This document shows positions 7,838-15,604 of a DNA stretch of 32,395 nucleotides, piece after piece (positions within the stretch are counted from its first letter, which is position 1; every line of letters starts with the position of its first letter). The position numbers and the translations under genes were made by a program. The notes beneath the pieces were generated by a model. It saw nothing but the letters and a program-made list of their open reading frames with translations, was not told the DNA's origin and searched no databases. The DNA is taken from NCBI GenBank assembly GCA_900767695.1, contig CAAGAC010000054.1, positions 1 through 32,395 on the forward strand, in the 5' to 3' direction. The DNA is from an uncultured Succinivibrio sp. (GTDB lineage Bacteria; Pseudomonadota; Gammaproteobacteria; Enterobacterales; Succinivibrionaceae).

Positions 7838-9073
7838 ATGCACCCTACCTTGTCGCTTGAAAAAAGCAAGATCAAGATCCTCCTGCTCGAGGGCATCGAC
7901 CCGAGCGCAGTTGCGGCATTAAACCGCGCAGGCTACACCAGCGTCACCCTCCTGAAGAAGGCCCTCGAGGGCCAGGAGCTCCTGGACGCCATCGAGAGCG
8001 TCCACTTCATCGGCATCCGCTCCCGCACCCACCTTACCCGCGAGGTCTTCGAGCACGCCAGGAAGCTCATCGGCGTCGGCTGCTTCTGCATCGGCACCAA
8101 CCAGGTCGATCTCGAGGCCGCCGCCGAGATGGGCATCCCGGTCTTCAACGCCCCCTACTCGAACACCCGCTCGGTCGCCGAGCTGGTCACCGGCGAGTAC
8201 CTGATGCTGCTGCGCGACATCCCGCGCCGCAACGCGCTGCTCCACCGCGGCGGCTGGGACAAGACCGCTGGCGGCAACCACGAGGCCCGCGGCCGCACCC
8301 TGGGCATCGTCGGCTACGGCCACATCGGCACCCAGGTCGGCATCATCGCCGAGTCCCTCGGCCTCAAGGTCATCTTCTACGACATCGAGCGCAAGCTTGC
8401 CCTGGGCAACGCAAGGCAGGTCGACACCATCGACGAGCTCTTCGCCAACGCCGACATCATCACGATGCACGTGCCAGAGACCGCCCAGACGAAGAACATG
8501 ATCAACGCCGAGGCCTTCTCCAAGATGAAGCAGGGCGTGCGCTTCCTCAACGCCTCCCGCGGCACCGTTGTCGACATCGACGCGCTGTGCGAGGCCCTCA
8601 GGTCTGGCCGCGTCGCCGGCGCTGCCTGCGACGTCTACCCCAAGGAGCCCAAGGGCAAGGGCGACGAGTTCGTCTCCCCGCTGCGCGATTTCGACAACGT
8701 CATCCTCACCCCGCACATCGGCGCGGGCACCGAGGAGGCCCAGCGCAACATCGGCACCGAAGTGGCCGAGAAGCTCGCGCTCTACTCGGACAACGGCACC
8801 ACCCTGACCTCGGTGAACTTCCCGGAGGTCTCGCTGCCTGCGCTGCGCGCGGACGTCAGCCGCATCCTCCACATCCACTCGAACGTGCCGGGCGTCATGC
8901 GCGCCATCAACGAGATCTACGCGAGGTTCGACATCAACGTCGCCTCCCAGTACCTCGAGACCAACCAGCAGATCGGCTACGTCGTGATGGACGTCCACAC
9001 CAAGGACCTCACCGAGGTGCTGCCCCTGCTCAAGCAGGTCAAGGGCACGGTGAAGTGCCGCGTGCTGTACTAA
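7838..9073 (+). CDS. serA: D-3-phosphoglycerate dehydrogenase
   Basis: Oxidises 3-phosphoglycerate to phosphohydroxypyruvate with NAD, the first step of serine synthesis. The 411 residues match the 410-residue E. coli form. Substrate Arg in RSRT (61-63), NAD loop GYGHIG (159-164), catalytic Arg in NASRG, and catalytic His in LTPHIGAGT near 290. The C-terminal ACT domain (about 340-411, HSNVPGVMRAINEI and onward) is where serine inhibits the short proteobacterial enzymes. The start at 7838 has AGAGGT just upstream. An in-frame extension back to 7760 would run through the aroG terminator and is rejected. Confidence 0.97.
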   Translation: MHPTLSLEKSKIKILLLEGIDPSAVAALNRAGYTSVTLLKKALEGQELLDAIESVHFIGIRSRTHLTREVFEHARKLIGVGCFCIGTNQVDLEAAAEMGIPVFNAPYSNTRSVAELVTGEYLMLLRDIPRRNALLHRGGWDKTAGGNHEARGRTLGIVGYGHIGTQVGIIAESLGLKVIFYDIERKLALGNARQVDTIDELFANADIITMHVPETAQTKNMINAEAFSKMKQGVRFLNASRGTVVDIDALCEALRSGRVAGAACDVYPKEPKGKGDEFVSPLRDFDNVILTPHIGAGTEEAQRNIGTEVAEKLALYSDNGTTLTSVNFPEVSLPALRADVSRILHIHSNVPGVMRAINEIYARFDINVASQYLETNQQIGYVVMDVHTKDLTEVLPLLKQVKGTVKCRVLY

Positions 9074-9083
9074 GAGGGAACCT

Positions 9084-10268
9084 GTGGCGAAGCGCTTCAC
9101 CTCAATAGCTTCGGCACTCCTGATCGCGCTCTGCCAGTGCGCGGGCGCGGAAAACGTCTCGGGGTGGAGCCTGTCCACCGAAGGGCTCTGGCGCCTCCCC
9201 GAGGATCCCGATTACCGCTTCTCAAAGGGTTCTCCGGCCAAGATGGTGCGGGCCGATCGCGCCATCCCCAACCGCCAGGCGCGCTTCACGCGCAGGAGCG
9301 GCCTCGTCGGCACCTACACCTTCAAGGTCGGGTGTGTCTTCCAGTCGAAGACCCCGGCCTTCGAGCTCTCGGTCCAGCCCCTGGACATCCGCATCGCCGA
9401 CCAGTTCAACGGCTATGCCTTCGTGCGCTTCCTCGTGGACAAGGGCCAGGAATACTCGCTTCGCGGCGAGTACCTGCCGCCTGCCAGGCTGGTCTTCGCG
9501 CCGCTCTCGCGCTCGCAGGACCGGAGCATCTCCGACATCTTCCTGCAGCTGCGCGAGGGCGCGAGGCTCTCGATGGCGCTCCTTGAGGGCGCGAACAACC
9601 CGCCGAGGATCTACGAGGTCCCGCTCGCGGGCTTCATGGACCTGTCGGACGAGATAGTGAAGGACTGCGCGCGCTTGAACCGCGGCGCCGGGGTGCGCAC
9701 GGGATTCGTTCCCGACTACGTGACCAAGGAGCCGCAGGGCATGGCGCCCAAGGACTGGACGCTCAAGCCCAAGGCTCCCAACGACGGCCTGACCCCGCAG
9801 AAGAGCGAGAATCCTCCCGGGACCACCGAGCAGACTCCGGGGCCTGCCCAGCCTGAAGTGCAGTACTTCGAGCCGGGCGGCGGCCCTGCGAGCATCGGCC
9901 CTGACGGCAAGCCCATCACCCAGGGCGCGCAGCAGGACCCCAACGCATCGCTCGGCACCGCCTCGGGCCCGATGGCCATCGGCCCCGACGGCAAGCCGGT
10001 CGCTCAGGCCCAGGGCGCGCAGAGCGCCACGACTCAGGCAGAGCAGCCTCAGTCCCAGCAGGGGACTGCTCCGCAGGACGCCGCGCAGACCCAGCAGGGA
10101 AATGCCCAGCAGGGAGCTGCGCCTGCCCAGGGCCAGGCGGGCGGCGCCGCGGCAGGGCAGGGCGGCGCCCAGAACCTGCAGGGCAATGCAGCCCAGCCGG
10201 CTGCGGCTCCTGCCGCGGCTCCGGCTGCTCCTGCGGCCCCAGCGGCCGCTGGGCAGGCCCAGCCCTGA
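9084..10268 (+). CDS. Exported protein of unknown function with Q/A/P/G-rich tail
   Basis: I do not recognise this gene with confidence. It starts at a GTG ten bases after the serA stop with GAGGGA upstream, so it is probably co-transcribed with serA. Residues 1-22 form a signal peptide (KRFTSIASALLIALC, cleavage likely after AGA). Residues 23 to about 205 look like a folded domain with two cysteines (KVGCVF and VKDCAR) that could pair in the periplasm; the layout loosely recalls the IalB/VasI-type periplasmic proteins, but this is weak. From about 240 to 394 the chain is low-complexity Gln, Ala, Pro and Gly with two IGPDGKP repeats and an Ala-Pro run at the end. No lipobox or membrane anchor is seen after the signal. 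Confidence 0.75.
   Translation: MAKRFTSIASALLIALCQCAGAENVSGWSLSTEGLWRLPEDPDYRFSKGSPAKMVRADRAIPNRQARFTRRSGLVGTYTFKVGCVFQSKTPAFELSVQPLDIRIADQFNGYAFVRFLVDKGQEYSLRGEYLPPARLVFAPLSRSQDRSISDIFLQLREGARLSMALLEGANNPPRIYEVPLAGFMDLSDEIVKDCARLNRGAGVRTGFVPDYVTKEPQGMAPKDWTLKPKAPNDGLTPQKSENPPGTTEQTPGPAQPEVQYFEPGGGPASIGPDGKPITQGAQQDPNASLGTASGPMAIGPDGKPVAQAQGAQSATTQAEQPQSQQGTAPQDAAQTQQGNAQQGAAPAQGQAGGAAAGQGGAQNLQGNAAQPAAAPAAAPAAPAAPAAAGQAQP
9882..10023 (+). repeat. Two imperfect in-gene repeats encoding IGPDGKP units
   Basis: Segments 9882-9933 and 9965-10023 encode PASIGPDGKPITQGAQ and PMAIGPDGKPVAQAQGAQ. They differ by substitutions and a short insertion, so this looks like an old tandem duplication in the disordered tail of the exported protein. 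Confidence 0.7.
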
Positions 10269-10311
10269 TCAAGCCACCGGCTTTCTCCGGATTTCCCCGC
10301 ATCCAAAACAA

Positions 10312-10337
10312 AAGCGCCGCCCAATCGGGCGGCGCTT
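10312..10337 (-). terminator. Terminator of the first TRAP operon, between convergent genes
   Basis: Perfect 11-base arms aagcgccgccc and gggcggcgctt enclose a four-base loop. Read on the minus strand the stem is followed by TTTTGTTTT, a good tail for dctM, which ends 18 bases upstream at 10355. On the plus strand the tail is weaker, but the stem may also stop transcripts from the exported-protein gene. Confidence 0.85.
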
Positions 10338-10354
10338 CATTATGCGCTAGGCGC

Positions 10355-11620
10355 TCAGAGCAGCACGGTGCTGAACCAGGGCACCAGCACAATGAGGAAG
10401 AACACCGCGGTGTATCCCACGAAGAACGGTATTTCACCGTGCGCTATCTGGCCCATCTTGAGCTTGGTCACCGACGATGCCGCAAAGAGGTTCACGGCAA
10501 CCGGCGGGGTCATGGTGCCGATGACGTTTGAGATCGAGACGATCATGCCGAAGTGGATGACGTTGATCCCAAGGCTCTGGGCAACCGGCCAGAGCAGCGG
10601 GACGAGCAGCACGCAGGTCGCGATGCCCTCGAGGAAGGTGCCGAACACCAGCAGGACGCAGGCGACGATGAAGCAGTAGGCCATCGCGCTTAAGTGCATG
10701 CCGTTGATCGCGTCGATGAGCTGCTGGGAGATGCCGGCGTAGGTGAAGAGCCAGGAGAACGCGGTCGAGGTGGCGATGATGAAGAGCACCATCGCGGAGC
10801 CCCTGCCAGAGTCGATGATGACCTTCCAGAGCTCTCCGTAGGGCATCTCCTTGTAGATGAAGACGCCGACGACGAAGGCGTACATCACGGCGACGGCCGC
10901 CGACTCGGTCGGGGTCAGGACCCCCGAGTAGATGCCGCCGAGCACGATGACCGGCAGCAGCACGGCAAGCCAGGAGTCCTTCAGGGCCTTGAGGAACTCG
11001 ACAAGCGAGAGCTTATTGTCGGACTTGGGCCAGTTCTCGGCGCGCGAGAGGAAGAAGCACACGACCGCGAGGACGACGGCGATCATGAGGCCCGCTACGA
11101 GGCCGCTCTTGAAGAGATCGCCGATGGAGCTTGAGGTGATGGTGCCGTAGACGACCATGATGATCGAGGGCGGGATGATCGGGCCAAGGCCGCCTGAGAC
11201 TGCGAGCAGGCCTGCCGAGCGCTCCTTGGGATAGCCGCGCTTGACCATCTCGGGGTAGAGCATCGAGCCGATGGCGATCACGGTCGCCGGGGCGGAACCC
11301 GACAGCGCCGCGAAGAACGCGCACGAGAGGATCATCACGTAGAACAGTCCGCCGCGCACGCCGCCGACTACGGCGTTGGCCAGATCGACGATGCGCCTTG
11401 AGATGCCGCCGCGGGTCATCAGGTTGCCAGCGAGCACGAAGAACGGGATCGCCATGATCCCCGACGAGTCGAGCGCCGTGAAGATCCTCTGCGCGACCAC
11501 CGAGGTCGGCATGTCGATGTAGAAGAGCGTGACCGCGGTCGCGGCGCCGAGCGCCAGCGCGATGGGGACGCCGATGAGAAGGAGCAGGATGAACCCGCCA
11601 AACAGGATAAGCGCAGTCAT
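10355..11620 (-). CDS. dctM: TRAP transporter large membrane subunit (DctM)
   Basis: The 12-helix permease subunit of a tripartite ATP-independent periplasmic transporter, which drives uptake with an ion gradient. The 421 residues are very hydrophobic. Family landmarks: MAIPFFVLAGNLMTRGGISRR, ALSGSAPATVIAIGSMLYPEM, GGLGPIIPPSIIMVVYG, GVLTPTESAAVAVMYA and GTMTPPVAVNLFAAS. The start overlaps the dctQ stop as ATGA, giving coupled translation. Last gene of dctP-dctQ-dctM; substrate not evident, though most such systems carry carboxylates. Confidence 0.95.
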   Translation of the reverse strand: MTALILFGGFILLLLIGVPIALALGAATAVTLFYIDMPTSVVAQRIFTALDSSGIMAIPFFVLAGNLMTRGGISRRIVDLANAVVGGVRGGLFYVMILSCAFFAALSGSAPATVIAIGSMLYPEMVKRGYPKERSAGLLAVSGGLGPIIPPSIIMVVYGTITSSSIGDLFKSGLVAGLMIAVVLAVVCFFLSRAENWPKSDNKLSLVEFLKALKDSWLAVLLPVIVLGGIYSGVLTPTESAAVAVMYAFVVGVFIYKEMPYGELWKVIIDSGRGSAMVLFIIATSTAFSWLFTYAGISQQLIDAINGMHLSAMAYCFIVACVLLVFGTFLEGIATCVLLVPLLWPVAQSLGINVIHFGMIVSISNVIGTMTPPVAVNLFAASSVTKLKMGQIAHGEIPFFVGYTAVFFLIVLVPWFSTVLL

Positions 11621-12126
11621 GCCTTCTTGCCCTCCGAGCCTTCAGCCTTCACGCTGCCTGGATTTAAAAGCAGCATCACAAAAGAGATCGCCTGGACCAC
11701 CGCGATGGCGCCGAAGGCCACCGGCAGGATCGCGTAGGGGATCCACATCGGGATCCCAAGGCCCGCGGAGACCTGGCCGTTTGACAGCTGCATGTCCATG
11801 AGACCGCAGGAGTCGGAGAGGATGAGGCAGGAGAAGGCGACGATGACCGCCTTGACCACGAGCCTGAGCGCCCACTTGAGCGGGGCTGGCATCTTGTCGG
11901 TGAGCGCGGTCACGGCGATCTGGGAGCCGTCGCGCAGGCCGGCCTCGGTTGCAAGCAGCGTCATGTAGACCATGCAGTAGCGGGCGAGCTCGTCGAACCA
12001 TGAGATGCCCGCGCCTATGAGGTTGCGGTTCACGACCTGCGCGAACTCGGCAAGGCACATCACGATGAAGCACGCCGCGATGCAGAAGTTCTCAGACTTC
12101 TGGAGGAAAGCGATGAGCGGTTTCAT
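11617..12126 (-). CDS. dctQ: TRAP transporter small membrane subunit (DctQ)
   Basis: Four-helix small subunit that binds DctM to form the membrane part of the transporter. The 169 residues contain four hydrophobic segments and the DctQ signature region VVNRNLIGAGISWFDELARYCMV, with the usual W..E/D..R motif before the second half. It overlaps dctM by four bases, and a strong hairpin lies between it and dctP. Confidence 0.92.
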   Translation of the reverse strand: MKPLIAFLQKSENFCIAACFIVMCLAEFAQVVNRNLIGAGISWFDELARYCMVYMTLLATEAGLRDGSQIAVTALTDKMPAPLKWALRLVVKAVIVAFSCLILSDSCGLMDMQLSNGQVSAGLGIPMWIPYAILPVAFGAIAVVQAISFVMLLLNPGSVKAEGSEGKKA

Positions 12127-12152
12127 GAATTGATCCTATGGAAAGAAAGGGG

Positions 12153-12175
12153 CCGGGGCGCCTCAGGCGCCCCGG
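12153..12175 (-). promoter_or_regulatory. Intercistronic hairpin between dctP and dctQ
   Basis: CCGGGGCGCCT and AGGCGCCCCGG form a perfect 11-base stem with a one-base centre (practically a 3-5 base loop). It sits 9 bases after the dctP stop and has no T-run, so it is more likely to protect the upstream dctP mRNA or partly stop transcription than to end the operon. Confidence 0.6.
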
Positions 12176-12184
12176 GGATGGAGA

Positions 12185-13171
12185 TCACTTGGCGGCAAGC
12201 GACTCCTTGTAGGCGTCGATCCACTCCTGCGGGACGTTCGCGCGCAGCTTCTCGACGGCGGGCAGGACCTTGGCCTTCATGGCCTCGCGGTCGATGTCGT
12301 AGAAGCTAACGCCCTTCTGCTTGAGCTCCTTTACGGCATTGGCGTTGATCTCGGCCAGGTTCTGGCGCTGCCATGCCACGGCGGTCTTCATGGCCTCGTA
12401 GACCTTGGGCTTGAGCTCGTCGGGGATCTTCTTCCAGGCGCGGTCGGAGACGCCCACGAAGATGTAGGTGAACTGGTGGTGCGAGTTGGTGACGTTCTTG
12501 ATCACCTCGTAGTAGCGGTTGATGAGCATGTTGCCGACCGCGTTCTCGCAGCCGTCGATGGTGCCCTGCTGCAATGCGGTGTACTGCTCGGTGGCGGGCA
12601 TCGGGGTGGCGATGGCGCCTAAGGCGTTGAAGGCGGCGATCTGCATCTTGTTCTCCATGGTGCGGATCTTCATGCCCTTGTAGTCGTCAACCGTCTTGAT
12701 GGGGTTCTTCGAGAAGGTGTCGCGGAAGCCCGACTCCAGCGCGCCGATGATGTGCACGCCCTGGGCCTCGGCCTTCTTGGCGATGAGCTGGCCGAGCTTG
12801 CCGTCAACTGCGGCGTGGGCCTGCGCGTCGGTGTCGAAGAGGAATGGCTGGTCGAGGAGCACGAGCTCGGGGATGAACTGCGAGAGCACCGTGTTGACGA
12901 CGGTGATCATGTCCATGGTGCCCATCTGGGCGCCCTCGTACATCTCGCGCTCGCCGCCAAGGGTGCCGCCTGCGACAACCTGGACCTTGATCCTGCCGTC
13001 GGTGAGCTTGGCAAGCTCGTCGGCGAACTTCTGGCCGCCCTGGGCGTAGCTCGAGTTGGCCGGATCGACGAAGCCGAGCTTGAAGCTCAGGGTGTCGGCG
13101 GCGAAGGCGCTGGTGGAAATTGCCGCGGCTGCGCAAACGGCGGCGGCGAGAAGAACTTTCTTGAATTTCAT
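12185..13171 (-). CDS. dctP: TRAP transporter periplasmic substrate-binding protein (DctP)
   Basis: Extracytoplasmic receptor that captures the substrate for the DctQM membrane unit. The signal peptide is KFKKVLLAAAVCAAAA with cleavage after SAFA near residue 24. The family patterns are clear: ANSSYAQGGQKFADEL, GGTLGGEREMYEGAQMGTMD, the conserved Arg in GMKIRTMEN that usually contacts a substrate carboxylate, and TALQQGTIDGCEN. I start at 13171 because GGAGA lies eight bases upstream; the frame extends 11 codons further without a ribosome site. Length 328 is typical. First gene of the operon. Confidence 0.95.
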   Translation of the reverse strand: MKFKKVLLAAAVCAAAAISTSAFAADTLSFKLGFVDPANSSYAQGGQKFADELAKLTDGRIKVQVVAGGTLGGEREMYEGAQMGTMDMITVVNTVLSQFIPELVLLDQPFLFDTDAQAHAAVDGKLGQLIAKKAEAQGVHIIGALESGFRDTFSKNPIKTVDDYKGMKIRTMENKMQIAAFNALGAIATPMPATEQYTALQQGTIDGCENAVGNMLINRYYEVIKNVTNSHHQFTYIFVGVSDRAWKKIPDELKPKVYEAMKTAVAWQRQNLAEINANAVKELKQKGVSFYDIDREAMKAKVLPAVEKLRANVPQEWIDAYKESLAAK

Positions 13172-13483
13172 GTGTTGTGTCTCCGAATGTCTGCGGGGTC
13201 CCAAAGCCTGGCCCCACTGTCAAAGTCTAGCGGCGGGGTGGCTGCGGTTCTGTGCGCGGGCGCATGTTTTGCTGAATTTGTCTGATGAGTTTACGAAAAC
13301 GCTTGCGCCATGACGGCGGAGAACGTCAAAGGATCTGTAATTTGAAGAGATATATTCTTGAATATACGATTGCTTTACTGCAAACCGTCATATGGAATGC
13401 ATATGCCTGCATGCAATGTGATCAAAAGGTCTGATGTCATTCGTCGGACAAGTTTTGCTCGATTTGCGCTTCAGACACGAAAA
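13172..13483. other. Intergenic region upstream of first TRAP operon; no gene seen
   Basis: About 310 bases between dctP and the trp operon terminator hold no credible gene. The central part (13320-13440) is clearly richer in A and T than its surroundings and carries dyads, including TATATTC/GAATATA and CATATG repeats near 13389-13404. It must contain the dctP promoter, but no convincing -35/-10 pair was found. Confidence 0.5.
13351..13366. promoter_or_regulatory. Inverted repeat, possible operator of the first TRAP operon
   Basis: TATATTC and GAATATA flank a TT spacer, a perfect 7-base dyad about 180 bases upstream of dctP in an A/T-rich patch. Size and symmetry suit a dimeric regulator such as a GntR-type protein. 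No regulator gene is adjacent. Confidence 0.4.
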
Positions 13484-13503
13484 TGCCGGCCCGGGGGCCG
13501 GCA
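13480..13503 (-). terminator. Terminator of the trp operon
   Basis: TGCCGGCC and GGCCGGCA form an 8-base stem with a four-base loop, followed on the minus strand by TTTTCG. It lies about 30 bases after the trpA stop, as expected for the end of the operon. Confidence 0.75.
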
Positions 13504-13531
13504 AACGGTTGAATTTCTATCCTCTGCCTGA

Positions 13532-14347
13532 TCAGGCGCGGGTCGCGGCCTTCATCGAGGCGACGTACTTCTCAAGCTCCGAGAGCATCCTAGCCTCGTC
13601 GCCGAGGTTGGCTGCGATGATCTTGACGCAGGCCGAGCCGGCGATGGCGCCGGCGGCCCCGGTCTCCAGGGCCTCCCTCACGTGCTCTGGGGTCGAGATG
13701 CCAAAGCCCAGGATCGGCACGGGCGCGCCGAGCTCCTTGAGGCGCTTGATGATCCTGACCGGCCTGCCGAATTCCTTGTCCGTGCCGGTGATGCCGTAGC
13801 GCGAGAGAACGTAGGTGTAGCCGCCGGTGGTCCTGGCAATCTGCTCCAGGGTCTCCTCGGAGGCGTTTGGCGGGGCGATGAGCACGGTGTTGACGCCGTG
13901 TGCGGCGGCGGCCTTCTGGAAGTCGCCGCTGGTGTGCAGCATGCCTACCGGCACGTCCGGCACGAGCACCGCGTCAAGCCCCGCGTCGGCCGCCATCTTG
14001 AAGAAGCGGTCGAGGCCGTGGGCGTAGACCACGTTGGCGTAGACGAGGATCGAGATCGGGAGTTCAGGATTCTTCCCGCGGATGTAGCGGATGCAGTCGA
14101 AGAAGTCGGTGGTCCTGGCGCCCGATGCGAGCGCGCGCTTGTCGGCAAGCTGGATGACCGGGCCGTCGGCGCTGGGGTCGGAGAAGGGGAAGCCGAGCTC
14201 GAGCGCGTCGGCGCCGCCCTTTACCAGGCTGTCGAGGATCCTCTTGGAGGTCTCCTTGTCAGGATCGCAGAGGGTCACGAAGGGGACGAACCCGCCCTCG
14301 CCGCGCCTGGCAAGCTCATCAAACCTTTTTCCAAAACGGTTTTCCAT
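13532..14347 (-). CDS. trpA: Tryptophan synthase alpha chain
   Basis: Splits indole-3-glycerol phosphate to indole, which is passed through a tunnel to TrpB. The catalytic pair is seen in LELGFPFSDPSADGP (Glu50, Asp61), and the phosphate-binding GFGIS and GAAGAIAGSA segments are present. Length 271 is normal. The start at 14347 has GGAGGAAACC directly upstream; a longer in-frame reading into trpB is rejected. Ten bases separate it from the trpB stop. Last gene of the block. Confidence 0.97.
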   Translation of the reverse strand: MENRFGKRFDELARRGEGGFVPFVTLCDPDKETSKRILDSLVKGGADALELGFPFSDPSADGPVIQLADKRALASGARTTDFFDCIRYIRGKNPELPISILVYANVVYAHGLDRFFKMAADAGLDAVLVPDVPVGMLHTSGDFQKAAAAHGVNTVLIAPPNASEETLEQIARTTGGYTYVLSRYGITGTDKEFGRPVRIIKRLKELGAPVPILGFGISTPEHVREALETGAAGAIAGSACVKIIAANLGDEARMLSELEKYVASMKAATRA

Positions 14348-14357
14348 GGTTTCCTCC

Positions 14358-15590
14358 TCAGTTCTTCTTGCGCAGCGGCGCGGTGTCGATGGAGCCGTCG
14401 GCGCGGATGCAGCCGAGATCTTCAAGGTACTTGGACACGCTGAAGATGTCCTTGTCGCCGCGGCCGGAGATGTTGACGACCAGCACCTGCTCCTTGTCCG
14501 GGTTCTCGCGCATCATCCTGATGGCGTAGGCGAGGGCGTGGGACGACTCGACGGCCGGGATGATGCCCTCCTGCTCGGAGAGCAGGACGAAGGCCTCGAG
14601 GGCCTCGAGATCGGTGGCGTTGACGTAGTTGACGCGGCCGCTCTCGGAGAGGAAGGCGTGCTGCGGGCCGACCGACGGGAAGTCAAGGCCTGCCGAGATG
14701 GTGCCCGACTCCTTGATCTGCCCGTCCTCGGTCTGGAGGTTCTTGGACATGGCGCCAAAGAAGATGCCGTCCACGCCGCGCTCCAATGTCGCGCCGTGGC
14801 GCTCGGTGTCGATGCCGCTCCCGCCGGGCTCTACGCCGTAGAGCGGGACCTTGCTGTCGAGGAAGTCGTCGAACATGCCGATGGCGTTCGAGCCGCCTCC
14901 GACGCAGGCGATGCAGGCGTCCGGGAGGCGCCCCTCAAGCTGCTGGATCTGGAAGCGGATCTCCTCGCCGATGACCTTCTGAAACTCGCGCACGATGGTC
15001 GGGAATGGGTGCGGGCCAGCCGCGGTGCCGACCAGGTAGTGGGTGTCCTCGAAATTGGCCGCGTAGTCGCGCAGGGCCTCGTTGCAGGCGTCCTTGAGGG
15101 TGCCCGAGCCCTTTTCTACGCCGCAGACCTCGGCGCCCATCAGGCGCATGCGGAAGACGTTGGGCTTCTGGCGGTCGATGTCCTTGGCGCCCATGTAGAT
15201 GCGGCACTTGAAGCCCATCAGGGCGCTGATGAGGGCGGTGGCGGTGCCGTGCTGACCCGCGCCGGTCTCGGCGATGAGGCGGTGCTTGCCCATGCGCTTG
15301 GCAAGGAGCGCCTGGCCGATGACCTGGTTGGTCTTGTGGGCGCCGCCGTGGAGCAGATCCTCGCGCTTGAGGTAGATGCGGGTCTTCGTGCCTTTGGTGA
15401 GATTGCGGCAGAGCGTCAGCGGAGTCGGGCGGCCTGCGTACTCGCGCAGCAGATCGTGGTACTCGCGCCAGAACGAGGGATCGTGGCGCACCTCGACGTA
15501 GGTTTTCTCAAGCTGGTCGAGCGCCGGGATCAGAACCTCCGGCACGTACTGGCCGCCGTATTTTCCGAAGAACGGATTAAGGATGGTCAT
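14358..15590 (-). CDS. trpB: Tryptophan synthase beta chain
   Basis: Pyridoxal-phosphate enzyme that joins indole and serine to make tryptophan. The PLP lysine is in HGGAHKTN (Lys86) and the catalytic Glu in ETGAGQHG. Also seen are the phosphate-binding GGGSNAIG and the conserved SAGLDFPSVGPQHA. Length 410 is slightly above the usual 397. AGGAG precedes the ATG. Sits 14 bases after trpCF and 10 bases before trpA, so the two synthase chains are made together. Confidence 0.98.
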   Translation of the reverse strand: MTILNPFFGKYGGQYVPEVLIPALDQLEKTYVEVRHDPSFWREYHDLLREYAGRPTPLTLCRNLTKGTKTRIYLKREDLLHGGAHKTNQVIGQALLAKRMGKHRLIAETGAGQHGTATALISALMGFKCRIYMGAKDIDRQKPNVFRMRLMGAEVCGVEKGSGTLKDACNEALRDYAANFEDTHYLVGTAAGPHPFPTIVREFQKVIGEEIRFQIQQLEGRLPDACIACVGGGSNAIGMFDDFLDSKVPLYGVEPGGSGIDTERHGATLERGVDGIFFGAMSKNLQTEDGQIKESGTISAGLDFPSVGPQHAFLSESGRVNYVNATDLEALEAFVLLSEQEGIIPAVESSHALAYAIRMMRENPDKEQVLVVNISGRGDKDIFSVSKYLEDLGCIRADGSIDTAPLRKKN

Positions 15591-15604
15591 GTGTTACTCC
15601 TCTT

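Noticed and set aside
13417..13423. TGTGATC, half of a CRP-like site, upstream of the first TRAP operon
   Set aside because: The second half (TCACA) is missing at the correct spacing.
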